64,000 bases of DNA from Anoxybacteroides tepidamans (GCF_014201465.1 NZ_JACHEP010000001.1:104833-168832), one strand, 5' to 3'; counted from the stretch's first letter, positions 35,203 to 45,517 are shown. Notes: generated from the sequence alone by a model not told the origin. Made by a program: numbers and translations.

Positions 35203-36009
35203 CTATTCAAAAAATTTCCTGCGATACGCCCAATGGTTCGTCGGTCCGTGCCCGTGACCAATGCCTAATTCCTCTTCGATCGCGGCTTGAATAAATGCTT
35301 TCGCTGTTTCAACAGCTTCTTTGACGGTGCGGCCTTTTGCAAGTTCGGCTGTCACCGCCGCGGCAAACGTGCAGCCTGTTCCGTGCGTATGCTTTGTTTC
35401 AATTCGCTTGCTTGTAAAATACGAAAATTCATCACCGTCATACAACAAATCAACCGCTTCTTCTCCATCATCGTCATGGCCACCTTTGATGACTACATAT
35501 TGAACACCAAGGTCATGGAGGCGTTTCGCTGCTTCACGACGGTCGTTTAACGTGTGGATCGTCATACCTGTCAACACTTCTGCTTCTGGAATATTCGGTG
35601 TGACAACCATCGCCAGCGGAAGCAAATACGTTTTTAACGCTTGAACGGCTTCTTCTTGTAAAAGCGGTGCGCCGCCTTTCGCGATCATCACCGGGTCGAC
35701 GACGAGCCGGCTCCAGCCAAACTGTTTCACTTTGTTTGCAACGGCTTGAATAATGTCGGCGCTGAACAACATTCCTGTTTTGACGGCGTCCGCTCCTAAA
35801 TCCGTTCCGACAGATTCAATTTGCTTTTCAATCGCTTCCACTGGAAGCGGATACACTCCTTGCACGCCAAGCGTATTTTGCGCTGTCACCGCTGTGATCG
35901 CGGACATTCCAAACACTTGCAATTCTTGAAACGTTTTTAAATCTGCCTGAATGCCGGCTCCTCCACCGCTATCAGATCCGGCAATGGTCAACGCTTTATA
36001 CACGTTCAT
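35203..36009 (-). CDS. thiD: Hydroxymethylpyrimidine/phosphomethylpyrimidine kinase ThiD
   Basis: 268 residues in the ribokinase fold: AGSDSGGGAGIQADLKTFQ near the N-terminus (HMP site), DPVMIAKGG in the middle and HTHGTGCTFAAAVTAELAKG with catalytic Asp-equivalent loop near residue 215. It phosphorylates HMP and HMP-P in thiamine synthesis. Second gene of the TPP-riboswitch-controlled thiMDE operon. Confidence 0.96.
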   Translation of the reverse strand: MNVYKALTIAGSDSGGGAGIQADLKTFQELQVFGMSAITAVTAQNTLGVQGVYPLPVEAIEKQIESVGTDLGADAVKTGMLFSADIIQAVANKVKQFGWSRLVVDPVMIAKGGAPLLQEEAVQALKTYLLPLAMVVTPNIPEAEVLTGMTIHTLNDRREAAKRLHDLGVQYVVIKGGHDDDGEEAVDLLYDGDEFSYFTSKRIETKHTHGTGCTFAAAVTAELAKGRTVKEAVETAKAFIQAAIEEELGIGHGHGPTNHWAYRRKFFE

Positions 36010-36023
36010 CTTTCCACTTCCTT

Positions 36024-36842
36024 TTATTCGATATTTTCCATAGAACCGTAGCGAACAATGTCATCTGTTCCGATTTTCGCGAGCTGATTTAAAAAGGCGA
36101 TTTGAAAGCTTCCAGGCCCCTGTTCTCCCACTTCGTTCGCCGCCATTTCCGCTGCCACTCCGTAGCTTATAAGCGCGGATGTTGCTGCGTGTACAAAGTT
36201 TTTTTCGACCGCGGCAAACGCCCCGATGACGGATGTGACAAGGCATCCCGTTCCCGTTACTTTCGTTAAAAGCGGATGGCCGTTGTGAATGATATAAGTT
36301 GTGCTTCCGTTCGTGACGACATCGTCTTTGCCGGTAATCGCCACGACCGTTCCAAGTTGTTGCGCCGCTTTTTTTGCTAATGCTACTACATCTCCGTTTC
36401 CTTCCCCTGCATCGACGCCTTTAATCGTCCAATGTTCTCCAATGACGTTCGCGATTTCTGCCGCGTTGCCACGAATGATTGAAACGTTTAATTCGCGGAT
36501 GATTTTTCGCGCGGTTTCAGTCCGATAACATGTCGCACCAGCTCCAACCGGATCAAAAATAACCGGAACTCCGTGTTCGTTTGCTGACTTTCCGGCAATG
36601 AGCATCGCTTCGATTTCCGTTTCGTTTAATGTGCCAATATTTAACACAAGCGCTCCCGCTATTTTGGCCATATCCGCCACTTCTTCTTTCGCATAGGCCA
36701 TAACCGGCGAAGCACCTAACGCAAGCAAGCCGTTGGCCGTAAAATTCGTCACTACGACGTTGGTAATGTTGTGGACGAGCGGATTCGCCTTTCGCACCTT
36801 GTCTAGCAGTTCTGCGACACGTTGCATGTCCATCCTCTTCAT
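36024..36842 (-). CDS. thiM: Hydroxyethylthiazole kinase ThiM
   Basis: About 270 residues. Ribokinase-like signatures [37 protein letters not shown] and [17 protein letters not shown] identify ThiM, which phosphorylates salvaged hydroxyethylthiazole. The start is ambiguous among closely spaced ATG codons at 36842, 36833 and 36827; the third has AGAGG at the best distance. First gene after the TPP riboswitch and its terminator. Confidence 0.95.
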   Translation of the reverse strand: MKRMDMQRVAELLDKVRKANPLVHNITNVVVTNFTANGLLALGASPVMAYAKEEVADMAKIAGALVLNIGTLNETEIEAMLIAGKSANEHGVPVIFDPVGAGATCYRTETARKIIRELNVSIIRGNAAEIANVIGEHWTIKGVDAGEGNGDVVALAKKAAQQLGTVVAITGKDDVVTNGSTTYIIHNGHPLLTKVTGTGCLVTSVIGAFAAVEKNFVHAATSALISYGVAAEMAANEVGEQGPGSFQIAFLNQLAKIGTDDIVRYGSMENIE

Positions 36843-36867
36843 CCTCTCCCTTATTTATGTGCTTGTA

Positions 36868-36912
36868 AATAAAAAGGCACTTTGCGCAATAGGCAAAGTG
36901 CACCTTTTTCTT
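36868..36912 (-). terminator. Riboswitch-controlled terminator ahead of thiM
   Basis: GCACTTTGC and GCAAAGTGC form a nine-pair stem around CTATTGC, followed by CTTTTT. It sits between the TPP aptamer and thiM. Confidence 0.85.
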
Positions 36913-36918
36913 TTTCCA

Positions 36919-37006
36919 CTTTCCCTGCGCTGGCATTACCCAACAGGTTCAAACGGTCAACGGCGGATTAGCCGTACTCTCAGCCTGATTCCACAGGCTC
37001 CCGCTT
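36919..37006 (-). promoter_or_regulatory. TPP (THI element) riboswitch
   Basis: The minus strand contains the THI-box core: GGGAGCCTG near the 5' end, CTGAGAGTACGGC, then GACCGTTTGAACCTG and GGGTAATGCCAGCGCAGGGA. It is upstream of thiM with an intrinsic terminator between, so excess thiamine pyrophosphate should stop thiMDE transcription. Confidence 0.95.
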
Positions 37007-37065
37007 ACATATTATTTACAAGCACAGTCTACCCCTTCTTGAAAAAGAATGCAAGCGAAAAATCG

Positions 37066-38079
37066 TTACACTCGCTTCTTTTGATCTGTCATTTTCACTT
37101 CTTCGCCAAAAAACGAAACTGGGATAGGCAAGTTAAATAAATCTAAATCAATAATATAGCGTGGCCGCCGTTTTGTTTCTTTGTAAATTTTTCCGATATA
37201 TTCTCCTATTAAACCGAAGGCGATCAGCTGCAAACCGCCTAACAGCCAAATGGAAGTAATGAGCGATGTCCAGCCTGTTTGCGCATGACCAGTAAATTTT
37301 AAAAAGAGAAAATACGCCCCGAATAGTATGCTGACAAAAAAAGAGAGAAAGCCAACAAGCGAAATAAGCCGAATGGGCGTAATACTGAAAGAGGTAATGC
37401 CATCAAGTGCAAAAGCGACCATTTTTTTGAGCGGATATTTTGTTTCGCCGGCTAACCGTTCTTTTCGGTCATAGGAAACAGTCGTCGAACGGAATCCGAG
37501 CAATGGGACGATGCCGCGCAAAAACAAATTCGCTTCCTCAAACCGTTCCAACTCTTCCACCGCGCGCCTGCTCATGAGGCGGTAATCGGCATGGTTGTAG
37601 ACGAGATGAACGCCCATCACTTTCATTAATTTGTAAAATCCTTGAGCAGTGTGGCGCTTAAAAAATGGGTCCGTATCTCTTCTGTTCCGTACTCCGTACA
37701 CAATTTCGTATCCTTCGTGAAATTTTTTCACAAATTCACGAATAACCGACAGATCGTCTTGCAAATCGGCATCAATGGAAACGATGCAATCTGAACGCGT
37801 TTTCGCGGAAAAAATCCCGGCTAACAAGGCGTTTTGGTGACCGGCATTGCGGGCGAGTTTTACTCCTTTGACTTCCGGGTAGCGCAAACTGGCTTTATAA
37901 ATGATCGTCCACGTCGCATCGCGGCTTCCGTCATCGACAAACAACAGGGCGCTTCGTCCCGATATGAGCTGTTGTGCAATGAGCTGTTCGCGCAGTTGGC
38001 GCAACTGCCGAATCGTTTCGGGGAGCACTTCTTGTTCGTTATAACATGGGACGACAATGGTCAGAACGGGTTCATTCAT
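37066..38079 (-). CDS. ykoT: Family 2 glycosyltransferase, polyprenol-phosphate type (YkoT-like)
   Basis: 337 residues. A GT2 domain with VVPCYNEQEVL and the DXD-like SIDADLQDD (about residue 99) is followed by a basic linker and two membrane helices (about 232-255 and 265-290). This is the DPM1/CsbB/YkcC class that loads sugars on undecaprenyl phosphate for wall or exopolymer glycosylation. Its partner upstream is a large membrane protein, and the pair corresponds to B. subtilis ykoT-ykoS. Confidence 0.87.
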   Translation of the reverse strand: MNEPVLTIVVPCYNEQEVLPETIRQLRQLREQLIAQQLISGRSALLFVDDGSRDATWTIIYKASLRYPEVKGVKLARNAGHQNALLAGIFSAKTRSDCIVSIDADLQDDLSVIREFVKKFHEGYEIVYGVRNRRDTDPFFKRHTAQGFYKLMKVMGVHLVYNHADYRLMSRRAVEELERFEEANLFLRGIVPLLGFRSTTVSYDRKERLAGETKYPLKKMVAFALDGITSFSITPIRLISLVGFLSFFVSILFGAYFLFLKFTGHAQTGWTSLITSIWLLGGLQLIAFGLIGEYIGKIYKETKRRPRYIIDLDLFNLPIPVSFFGEEVKMTDQKKRV

Positions 38080-38092
38080 GATGTTTGCCTCC

Positions 38093-39760
38093 TTAAGGTA
38101 TCACTTTATATAAGTAAATGTTCCATACGGATTGTTTCGAATGAAATACTTTTTCAAGTTTTAATTGATTGCTTGACGCATTTTCAATCGGAATCGTGGA
38201 AAAGATATAGCGCCCTCCCATTTCGCGGAAGACATCTGTGTTGAGCTGTAAATGCTTAATTTTTTTCTTTGAATCTTTTTTAAACATATAATGCTTGCCA
38301 AGCTCGTCGACAAATATGTAGCAACGCCCGCCCCATTCATCAAAGTACTCGCGCAATGTTGGATTTTTCGCCAGTTCGTGCGCAATGATTTGGCGAAATT
38401 GGTGTTTATACGCAAGCGGATAAAAGTTATTGTACGTATCTAACGTATAAAACCCGTTATATTGGGCAATCGCAGGGTGGATGCCGATGCTGGCGACGCG
38501 GTATGTATCGACCGGAAGCCCGATATACCGTTTAATTTCCGCAAATTGTTTTTCCGCATAAAATTGTTGAAACGACGGTTTGTTTCGATAGATGATTTCT
38601 TCGTTAAACGCTGTCAATACAATGATTTGCGCCGCCAGTGCGATGAAGTCGATGGTTCGCCATGTTTTTCCTTGCTTCCATATGATTTTTAACGAAAGGG
38701 CAAACAAGACGTAAATGACCATCGGGCGCAAAAAGTGGTAGCGAGCGAAATTAAATTTGTCGAGAAGGTCAAACCGCTCGGTCAATGGAAGCCAGCCTTT
38801 ATAAAACCAGAACGCATACCACGTGGAAAGAGCGAAGTTTAAAACGTGAAGAAACAAAAATGTTTTTTCTTGCCTCCACCATTTCTTTTTCCAAACGATA
38901 TACAGCGCCAGCAACGTCACTGGCAAAATGACAAGCCCGTGTACGGTCATCACATGCGTATGACCGAGAATATAGTTTTTAAACGTTAGCCGAACGGCAC
39001 GCCAAAGCGATAAACGAGCATGAAAATATTCATCGCGGCTCGTCGGCTCTTCCGAAAATAAAAGCGAATGGACAAGGCGATACTCGATGACGATATAGAT
39101 CGACGTCATGTACACAATCGCCAATAAAAAACGGATATTCCATCTTTTTTGGCGAATGGCATCGACAAGCCACCATATGCCCATCGCGCTGAGAAAAAAG
39201 AAAAAGCCGAGCACAAGACTTGAATAGAACGGCAACAACGTCAGCGCAACGTAGTTCACCCATGAACGCTCTCCGGCACGAATGTTTAAAAACGCCCATA
39301 ACGCCAGCGGCATGCCGAGCGTGCTCAACATCCCGGATGGCCAAAACGGGGTTAACGCAAAAGCGAGCGATACTCCGATGCGGATCCACACCCACTCCGA
39401 TGCTTGAATGACATGTTTTTTCAATAATAAATACATTCCGATAAACGCAAATACCCGCGTTATCGCTTGGCTGGCTCCGTAAGCGTAAATGGACGGTAGA
39501 AGCGCATGAAGCCAAACGATGCCGCTAAACTCTGTTCCGAACGCATTTCTCGGCAATCCATTAATGATTTGCGGAATGACCGCATGAAGAGGGCCGAACA
39601 ACTCTCCGCTTTTTGCTAACACTTTGTACCACGCAATATTGGAGTCTAAGTTATCGTGCACGCGCATATGCGCATTCTCGCCTAAAATGAAATACGGCGA
39701 CACAAACAGAGCGATTGCAAGGAACGAGAAGAGTAGTAGTCGTTTTTCCGTTGTTGTCAT
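38093..39760 (-). CDS. ykoS: Polytopic membrane protein, DUF6044 (YkoS-like)
   Basis: 555 residues from ATG 39760 with a GGGAGG site. More than ten membrane helices; the extracytoplasmic first loop contains ARMVHD-like DNLDSNIAWYKVLAKSG and GLPRNAFGTEFS, and the C-terminal third is soluble. The layout resembles GT-C-type glycosyltransferases that use lipid-linked sugars; it is the likely acceptor-side partner of the YkoT-type enzyme. Family assignment from memory of YkoS; the function is inferred. Confidence 0.75.
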   Translation of the reverse strand: MTTTEKRLLLFSFLAIALFVSPYFILGENAHMRVHDNLDSNIAWYKVLAKSGELFGPLHAVIPQIINGLPRNAFGTEFSGIVWLHALLPSIYAYGASQAITRVFAFIGMYLLLKKHVIQASEWVWIRIGVSLAFALTPFWPSGMLSTLGMPLALWAFLNIRAGERSWVNYVALTLLPFYSSLVLGFFFFLSAMGIWWLVDAIRQKRWNIRFLLAIVYMTSIYIVIEYRLVHSLLFSEEPTSRDEYFHARLSLWRAVRLTFKNYILGHTHVMTVHGLVILPVTLLALYIVWKKKWWRQEKTFLFLHVLNFALSTWYAFWFYKGWLPLTERFDLLDKFNFARYHFLRPMVIYVLFALSLKIIWKQGKTWRTIDFIALAAQIIVLTAFNEEIIYRNKPSFQQFYAEKQFAEIKRYIGLPVDTYRVASIGIHPAIAQYNGFYTLDTYNNFYPLAYKHQFRQIIAHELAKNPTLREYFDEWGGRCYIFVDELGKHYMFKKDSKKKIKHLQLNTDVFREMGGRYIFSTIPIENASSNQLKLEKVFHSKQSVWNIYLYKVIP

Positions 39761-39904
39761 TTCTTCCTCCCTCGTCTTAAAAATGTCTTCCTTATTTTTT
39801 AACAAAAAGAGGAAAATATACAACAAAATTGTGAGATACCATCATTTGTTTCGATCTTTCATATAGTAATGTGACTATATTTCTCGAATGGGGAAACCTT
39901 CTTA

Positions 39905-40243
39905 ATGAAGAAAACCGGAAAGGACGATTTTGTTTCCGGGTTTGTTCCAAATCATAATCACGGATCGGTCGATTACACATCCGTTGAAGGTGGGCATGTC
40001 CATCAATGTTTAGATGTCACATCCCCACCGATTCCTACGGAGGATGGAAGTCATATTCATTATATCGGGGGTTACGTATTGTACGAAGACGGCCATACTC
40101 ATTATTATCGCGCCTATTCAGGACCAGTCATTCCGGTCGGGAACGGGGTGCACGTTCACTATTACGATTTTTATACGTCAGGGGATGCCGGTCATCGCCA
40201 CCGCGTGACCGACGTTGACAAACCAGCGCTGGGGACGAAGTGA
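39905..40243 (+). CDS. ymaF: Histidine-rich YmaF family protein
   Basis: 112 residues. Four imperfect repeats of the type (G/D)GHxHxY or HVHYY (GGHVHQ, GSHIHYIGGY, GHTHYYRAYSGP, GVHVHYYDFYTSGDAGHRH) make it rich in paired histidines, possibly metal-binding. It matches the Bacillus YmaF family, a small surface or spore-associated protein of unknown function. CATATAGTA at 39861-39869 resembles a sporulation sigma -10, but no fitting -35 was seen. Confidence 0.82.
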   Translation: MKKTGKDDFVSGFVPNHNHGSVDYTSVEGGHVHQCLDVTSPPIPTEDGSHIHYIGGYVLYEDGHTHYYRAYSGPVIPVGNGVHVHYYDFYTSGDAGHRHRVTDVDKPALGTK

Positions 40244-40285
40244 GCATTTTTCACACGAGATATATTTTAATTTTCCCTTCTTCAC

Positions 40286-40336
40286 ATAAAAAGACTGGTC
40301 TATAGACGTAGAATAGCCTTAAAACCAGTCTTTTTT
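40286..40336. terminator. Bidirectional terminator between ymaF and eat
   Basis: AAAAGACTGGT and ACCAGTCTTTT pair, with an inner CTATAGAC/GTAGAATAG part. T-runs on both sides. It ends the eut operon. Confidence 0.8.
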
Positions 40337-40343
40337 CCAATAA

Positions 40344-41738
40344 TCACAAACTAATATCACTGTGACTAGACGTTATATCTTCAATCGACACAAATTCCTC
40401 AGTAATCGGGCGTAGATTTTTTACTCCAACCAAGAAATAGTAGATACTTCCAACACCAAATACAAATAAAATAACAACAATCAGTGGAATTTCTATTCCG
40501 AAAAGAGGTAAGCTAGTTGTAAGCACACTATATTTTAATACACAAAAGAATGAGATGACACCAAGCAAAAGAGCAATACCAGGAATGACAGGATAGCTAA
40601 CTTTAAAAGGTCGTTCCATATGAGGTTCTTTTTTTCGTAAAACAAATAGTGATAAGAGGCTTAAACAATACATTGTAATAGCACCAAATACAGATAGAAT
40701 AATTAAGGCATTAGCAAAGCTCGCTGAACCAGCGCTGATTACTCCGATAATTCCTGGGACAATTAACCCCCAATGCGGTACTCCTCTTCTCGATAAGTTA
40801 GAAAGGAATTTTGGTAAATACCCAGCCCTCGCCAATGCGAACGTTTGGCGAGAATATCCGATAATAATCCCATGTAAGCTGGCGATCAATCCGAATAATC
40901 CAATAATGGCCACCGTGATAGGAAGTATATGATTATCTCCGTATACGCTAGCAAGCGCTTGTGGCAGCGGATAGTCAGCTGGTTTTCCTTCTCCTCCACC
41001 TAGCCCCGCTGTAACAAGGAGTGTGAGGACGGTTGCAACGGCTAACGTTAAGATACCTGAAATGAACCCTTTTGGTATATCCTTTTTTGGGTTACGTACT
41101 TCTTCTGCTGCCATTGCTCCCCCTTCAATAGCAAGGAAAAACCAAATAGCAAAAGGAATAGAAGCAAACACACCCGTCCAACCATTTAAAAAGGACATAT
41201 CGTTAAATATCGCTTCGCTCTTTATATGTGGTAATCCAGCTACATAATAAATACTTAAACCAATTAACGCTAAAATAGTAGCAATAAGCTCAATAACAGC
41301 TGCTCCCTTTACCCCAATTAGGTTAATTAAAATAAAAAATATAAATACAGCCACTGTTGCATACACAGCATTAATACTTGGAATTAAAAAATTAATGTAA
41401 GCACCCGTTGCAACAGCAATTGCAGGAGGTGCGAAAACAAACTCCAATAAACAAGCTAACCCTGTCATGAACCCCATGTACGGTCCCATCGCCTTCCTTG
41501 CATAGGCAGACGGTCCTCCAGCATGTGGAATTGACGTAGAAAGTTCTGAATAGCTAAATATGAATGTAGTATAGAAAATCGTAACAATGATCGACGCAAT
41601 AGCTAACCCTATTGTCCCTCCTTGTTCAAATCCGTAATTCCAACCAAAATATTGCCCCGAGATTACCATCCCTACAGCAATCCCCCATAAATGAATCGGC
41701 TTTAATGCTTTTTGTAAATGGTGAGTTTTATTCTCCAT
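40344..41738 (-). CDS. eat: Ethanolamine permease, APC superfamily (Eat type)
   Basis: 464 residues with about 12 membrane helices. The N-terminus KPIHLWGIAVGMVISGQYFGW and the FIFSYSELSTSIPHAGGPSAYARKAMGPYMGF block are typical of the ethanolamine permeases (TIGR00908 type) related to amino-acid permeases. It imports ethanolamine across the cytoplasmic membrane. It takes the place of the unrelated EutH carrier of enteric and enterococcal eut operons. Last gene of the operon, 22 bases after eutC. Confidence 0.92.
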   Translation of the reverse strand: MENKTHHLQKALKPIHLWGIAVGMVISGQYFGWNYGFEQGGTIGLAIASIIVTIFYTTFIFSYSELSTSIPHAGGPSAYARKAMGPYMGFMTGLACLLEFVFAPPAIAVATGAYINFLIPSINAVYATVAVFIFFILINLIGVKGAAVIELIATILALIGLSIYYVAGLPHIKSEAIFNDMSFLNGWTGVFASIPFAIWFFLAIEGGAMAAEEVRNPKKDIPKGFISGILTLAVATVLTLLVTAGLGGGEGKPADYPLPQALASVYGDNHILPITVAIIGLFGLIASLHGIIIGYSRQTFALARAGYLPKFLSNLSRRGVPHWGLIVPGIIGVISAGSASFANALIILSVFGAITMYCLSLLSLFVLRKKEPHMERPFKVSYPVIPGIALLLGVISFFCVLKYSVLTTSLPLFGIEIPLIVVILFVFGVGSIYYFLVGVKNLRPITEEFVSIEDITSSHSDISL

Positions 41739-41760
41739 ACGCTCTATCCTCCGTTTGTTA

Positions 41761-42633
41761 TTAAAGTTCTAAATGCACCCCGCTAGCTTTTTGCTCAATC
41801 ATCTTCCTTAAAATTGTTCCGATATGTGCGCCTGCTTCAATAGGAGAGGTGCCTCCTGAATGAATATTAGAAATTACTGTTCGCTCTGACTCTACAATCC
41901 CTTTTCTTGGCCTATAACACATATAAGCACTCATTGAGTTCGCAGAAACAAGACCTGGTCTTTCTCCGATCAAAAGAACAAGTACCTCCGGCTGCAAAAT
42001 TTCGCCGATATGATCCATACATGCTACTCTTCCACCTTTTACAAAAAACGGCGTTCCTTGAGTAAGTCCATTAACCTTTAATGAATCAAGCAATGAAGGA
42101 TAAATATCTCTAAGATTAGCCTCAATCGCACTCGCGCTTAATCCATCAGAAACAACAATTTGTACTTGAGGGTTTTTTATACATCTTTCCTTAATTGTTT
42201 TCACTGCCTCTTCTGTAAGAATTCGTCCCTTATCCGGTCTTTTTAAATAAACTTCTTTATTTTCATAGCAAGTTTCAACAGTAAATAAATTAAATTCCTT
42301 AAGTAAACTATCTAAAACTTCCCCGCTAACCGCATCTACTGCTGCCGCATGATCGAGCTGTAATTTTAAAATGGTTTTCGTAAGAGGGCGTGTTCCTGTT
42401 CTCCATACTCCTATACGGGCTGGCGTTGCTTTTCTGAGTTCTTCAATCCCCTTAGGAAATTTAGGGGTTGGAACATTTGTGACCCAGTCCATTACGTCAT
42501 AGCTAAAAAGTTGTTCGTTTTCAGATTCAACTTCTCTCTCATGTTGTTCCTCGAGTTGTTGCTTTTCTTCCATTCTATTCCGCAACTCCACCAAAACTTT
42601 TTCAACAATACGTTGGATATCTACCTCACTCAT
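41761..42633 (-). CDS. eutC: Ethanolamine ammonia-lyase small subunit EutC
   Basis: 290 residues from ATG 42633, six bases after GGAGGGG. The N-terminal helix SEVDIQRIVEKVLVELRNR is amphipathic and has the features of an encapsulation peptide; a charged linker (EEKQQLEEQHEREVESENEQ) follows, then the conserved EutC fold (ATPARIGVWRTGTRPLTKT, SDGLSASA, LIGERPGL). With EutB it forms the B12-dependent lyase that splits ethanolamine into acetaldehyde and ammonia. Confidence 0.95.
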   Translation of the reverse strand: MSEVDIQRIVEKVLVELRNRMEEKQQLEEQHEREVESENEQLFSYDVMDWVTNVPTPKFPKGIEELRKATPARIGVWRTGTRPLTKTILKLQLDHAAAVDAVSGEVLDSLLKEFNLFTVETCYENKEVYLKRPDKGRILTEEAVKTIKERCIKNPQVQIVVSDGLSASAIEANLRDIYPSLLDSLKVNGLTQGTPFFVKGGRVACMDHIGEILQPEVLVLLIGERPGLVSANSMSAYMCYRPRKGIVESERTVISNIHSGGTSPIEAGAHIGTILRKMIEQKASGVHLEL

Positions 42634-42657
42634 GCACATCCCCCTCCATGCTGTTGT

Positions 42658-44025
42658 CTATAAGAAAAACGTAGGATCTCCGGCAATCGATGTTAGCTTT
42701 CCATGTTCCATAATGCCCATTTTTTCAAGCCATTTCTCAAACTCAGGAGCCGGACGTAAACTTAAGACTTCTCTTAATGTTGCGATATCATGAAAACTCG
42801 TAGACTGGTAATTCAACATACAATCATCTGCCATCGCTACACCAATTAAAAAATTGACTCCTGCTGCCGCTAACAAAACTGCTAAATTTTCCATATCGTT
42901 CTGATCGGCTTTCATATGATTGGTATAACAAACGTCCACTCCCATAGGCAATCCATGTAATTTCCCCATAAAGTGATCTTCTAGTCCTGCCCGAATCACT
43001 TGTTTACTGTTATATAAGTACTCCGGTCCAATAAATCCAACAACGGTATTTACCATAAATGGGTTATAACGTTTTGCTAACCCATAACATCTTGATTCTA
43101 GCGTTAATTGATCGATCCCATGATGGGCATCTGCTGATAATTCCGATCCCTGTCCTGTTTCGAAATACCATACATTTGGCCCTGCTGCTGTCCCTTCTTT
43201 GAGAATTAGTTCGTTCGCTTCGTCTAATAAATCAACGCTGATACCAAACGCCTTGTTCCCAAGTTCTGTTCCTGCTAAACTTTGAAACAATAAATCCGCT
43301 GTTCCTCCTTGCTTAATCGCTCTCATTTGCGTTGTGACGTGAGCTAAGACGCAATTTTGTGTCGGGATGTCCCATTTATCCATTAACTCTTTTGTCATGT
43401 TTAAAATAGCTTTCACACTCTCTACCGTATCAATAACAGGGTTTATTCCAATAACGGCATCTCCGACCCCATAACTAAGCGCTTCGAAAATAGCTGCTTT
43501 TATCCCTTGAAGAGAGTCATTAGGATGGTTTGGTTGTGCTCTACCTGCCAGCCTGCCTTTTTGTCCAATCGTTGTATTACAACGGGTTTCCACTGTAATT
43601 TTGGACGCGGCTTGAATTAAATCTAAGTTTGTCATAATCTTTGTTACAGCTGCAATCATTTCACTTGTCAAACCTCTGCGAATATGGGAAATTTCATTGT
43701 TAGTTACATTCGGCGATAAAAGATATTCACGAAGTTCTGCAACCGTCCAATTTCGGATCGACGCATAAATTTTTTCATTTACTCCTTCTTCGATCACGCG
43801 TGACACTTCATCTTCTTCCGGTGGTAGAAGTGGATTGTTACGAATATCAGCCAACGTAAGCTCCGATAAAACATGTCTTGCCGCAATACGTTCTTGTGTA
43901 TCTTGCGCATGTATTCCTGCTAATTGATCCCCAGATTTCTCCTCATTCGCTTTTGCCATAATTTCTTTTAAACTTTGAAATTGATATGTTTTTCCCATCA
44001 ATCTAACACTTGTTTTCACATCCAA
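42658..44025 (-). CDS. eutB: Ethanolamine ammonia-lyase large subunit EutB
   Basis: 455 residues; TTG 44025 is possible, but GTG 44019 lies nine bases after GGAGG and is the likely start. Family blocks are present: NTTIGQKGRLAGRAQPNHP, GYGVGDAVIGINPV, WYFETGQGSELSADAHHG and VNTVVGFIGPEYLYN. It is the TIM-barrel catalytic subunit that binds ethanolamine and adenosylcobalamin. Adjacent to eutC and the reactivase gene eutA. Confidence 0.96.
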   Translation of the reverse strand: MDVKTSVRLMGKTYQFQSLKEIMAKANEEKSGDQLAGIHAQDTQERIAARHVLSELTLADIRNNPLLPPEEDEVSRVIEEGVNEKIYASIRNWTVAELREYLLSPNVTNNEISHIRRGLTSEMIAAVTKIMTNLDLIQAASKITVETRCNTTIGQKGRLAGRAQPNHPNDSLQGIKAAIFEALSYGVGDAVIGINPVIDTVESVKAILNMTKELMDKWDIPTQNCVLAHVTTQMRAIKQGGTADLLFQSLAGTELGNKAFGISVDLLDEANELILKEGTAAGPNVWYFETGQGSELSADAHHGIDQLTLESRCYGLAKRYNPFMVNTVVGFIGPEYLYNSKQVIRAGLEDHFMGKLHGLPMGVDVCYTNHMKADQNDMENLAVLLAAAGVNFLIGVAMADDCMLNYQSTSFHDIATLREVLSLRPAPEFEKWLEKMGIMEHGKLTSIAGDPTFFL

Positions 44026-44033
44026 TCACCTCC

Positions 44034-45503
44034 CTAGTTTTTCATAAAAGCTAATGTTTTAACGATTACAGGCACCACACTTTGGTTAATCACTTCACCT
44101 ATATCAATGTAATCCCCTTGTTCTACTGTAATTTGATCGATTGAAATAATATCTACTTTATTGTTAGATTGAAGCATTAGCAATTGTCCTAGCGCTTTCG
44201 CAATATCGTTTTCACAAATCACTACTAAAAAAGAGTTGTGTGGAAAATATTGTTTATAACAAAAAAATAGTGACTGAGCCAATTCTTTTAACTCTGCATA
44301 AGAGCAACTCGCAATTCCGCGAATATGGACTGCGAAGGGAGTTTCTTGTTCTTCTAGAAAATAGTTGCTCCATTCAGTCAGTGAGTCCGTAATTTGCTTA
44401 TACATGTACTCTCTATTTCTTAGTTGTTCATTGTTCAGTTCAAGTATCATAATAGGAAGATTGCGAAGAGGAAGACGCGACGAAGTAACACATATAGTGG
44501 CTCCGCTAATTTCTGTACTTTGCATTCCCGCTCCAATCACTGTTGCACGAGATGTTTGCAATGCTTTGTTTAATTTTATAAATGGGAACTTTTTAAGTTG
44601 GGTTATTAGTTCATGCGCAAGTAGCGGACCAACATCTCCGTAGATTGTAACATCATTGATTGTCTTCGGCGCTTCTTTTTCCAGCAACAAACCTATTCCT
44701 CCGGAGATCATTACTTCATCAATGTCAGGAATCATTTGCATGCTTGCACTGTGAATTAATGGATCATCTACAGAAATTGGCTTCTGACCTGTGAGCGAAT
44801 TTAACATATCATTGCACATTTCTCGAGCTATTTGTTGGATATGTCTAAAATCAAGTTTTTGTTTTACAGATAATAGGTAATTTTTTGAACGTAACCAAGG
44901 CTCAATAGACGGAGATATGAATGTAATCTCTCCATCTCGATTTAACTCAATCAACCTTCCTCCGACGTGATAAGTGATCGTTCCTAATACTTTCCCTCTA
45001 TGAAAAATGGCTACATTCGCAGTTCCGCCACCGATATCAATGTTAGCAATTATCTCTCTTACTTCTCGAGATCGTGAAAAAGCACCAGATCCTTTACCAG
45101 CAAGCACCCCTTCTAAACTAGCACCGGCGACAGCGACAACGAAATCTCCCGCTTTTTCAGCCAAATAATGAACTATATTTTGTGCATTTTTTTTCGTGGC
45201 AGTTTCACCAGTTATAATTACAGCACCTGATTTTATGTCTGATACATTTATCCCTGCTTCTTCATATTGTTCCTCTAGCCACGTTTTAAGAACTTCCAAG
45301 TTAATTTCGTTACGCTTTTCTCTTAGTGGCGTTGGGTACATCGGGCTTTCATATACGATCTTTCGCTCAACAATTTCATAACGGGGTAAAGAAAAACGAT
45401 TAGATACTTTGGCATATTTTAAATGACTAACGATAAATTTAGTTGTACTTGTTCCAATATCTATTCCTACACTAATAATTGGGCGATCTTCCAATCGTTT
45501 CAC
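44034..45503 (-). CDS. eutA: Ethanolamine ammonia-lyase reactivating factor EutA
   Basis: 489 residues from GTG 45503. An actin-like ATPase fold with phosphate loops GIDIGTSTTKFIV near the N-terminus and NIDIGGGTANVAIF in the middle, and VISGGIGLLL in the second half. EutA exchanges damaged cobalamin in EutBC for intact coenzyme using ATP. Directly upstream of eutB with a nine-base gap. Confidence 0.94.
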   Translation of the reverse strand: MKRLEDRPIISVGIDIGTSTTKFIVSHLKYAKVSNRFSLPRYEIVERKIVYESPMYPTPLREKRNEINLEVLKTWLEEQYEEAGINVSDIKSGAVIITGETATKKNAQNIVHYLAEKAGDFVVAVAGASLEGVLAGKGSGAFSRSREVREIIANIDIGGGTANVAIFHRGKVLGTITYHVGGRLIELNRDGEITFISPSIEPWLRSKNYLLSVKQKLDFRHIQQIAREMCNDMLNSLTGQKPISVDDPLIHSASMQMIPDIDEVMISGGIGLLLEKEAPKTINDVTIYGDVGPLLAHELITQLKKFPFIKLNKALQTSRATVIGAGMQSTEISGATICVTSSRLPLRNLPIMILELNNEQLRNREYMYKQITDSLTEWSNYFLEEQETPFAVHIRGIASCSYAELKELAQSLFFCYKQYFPHNSFLVVICENDIAKALGQLLMLQSNNKVDIISIDQITVEQGDYIDIGEVINQSVVPVIVKTLAFMKN

Positions 45504-45517
45504 ATCCTAAAAAATCT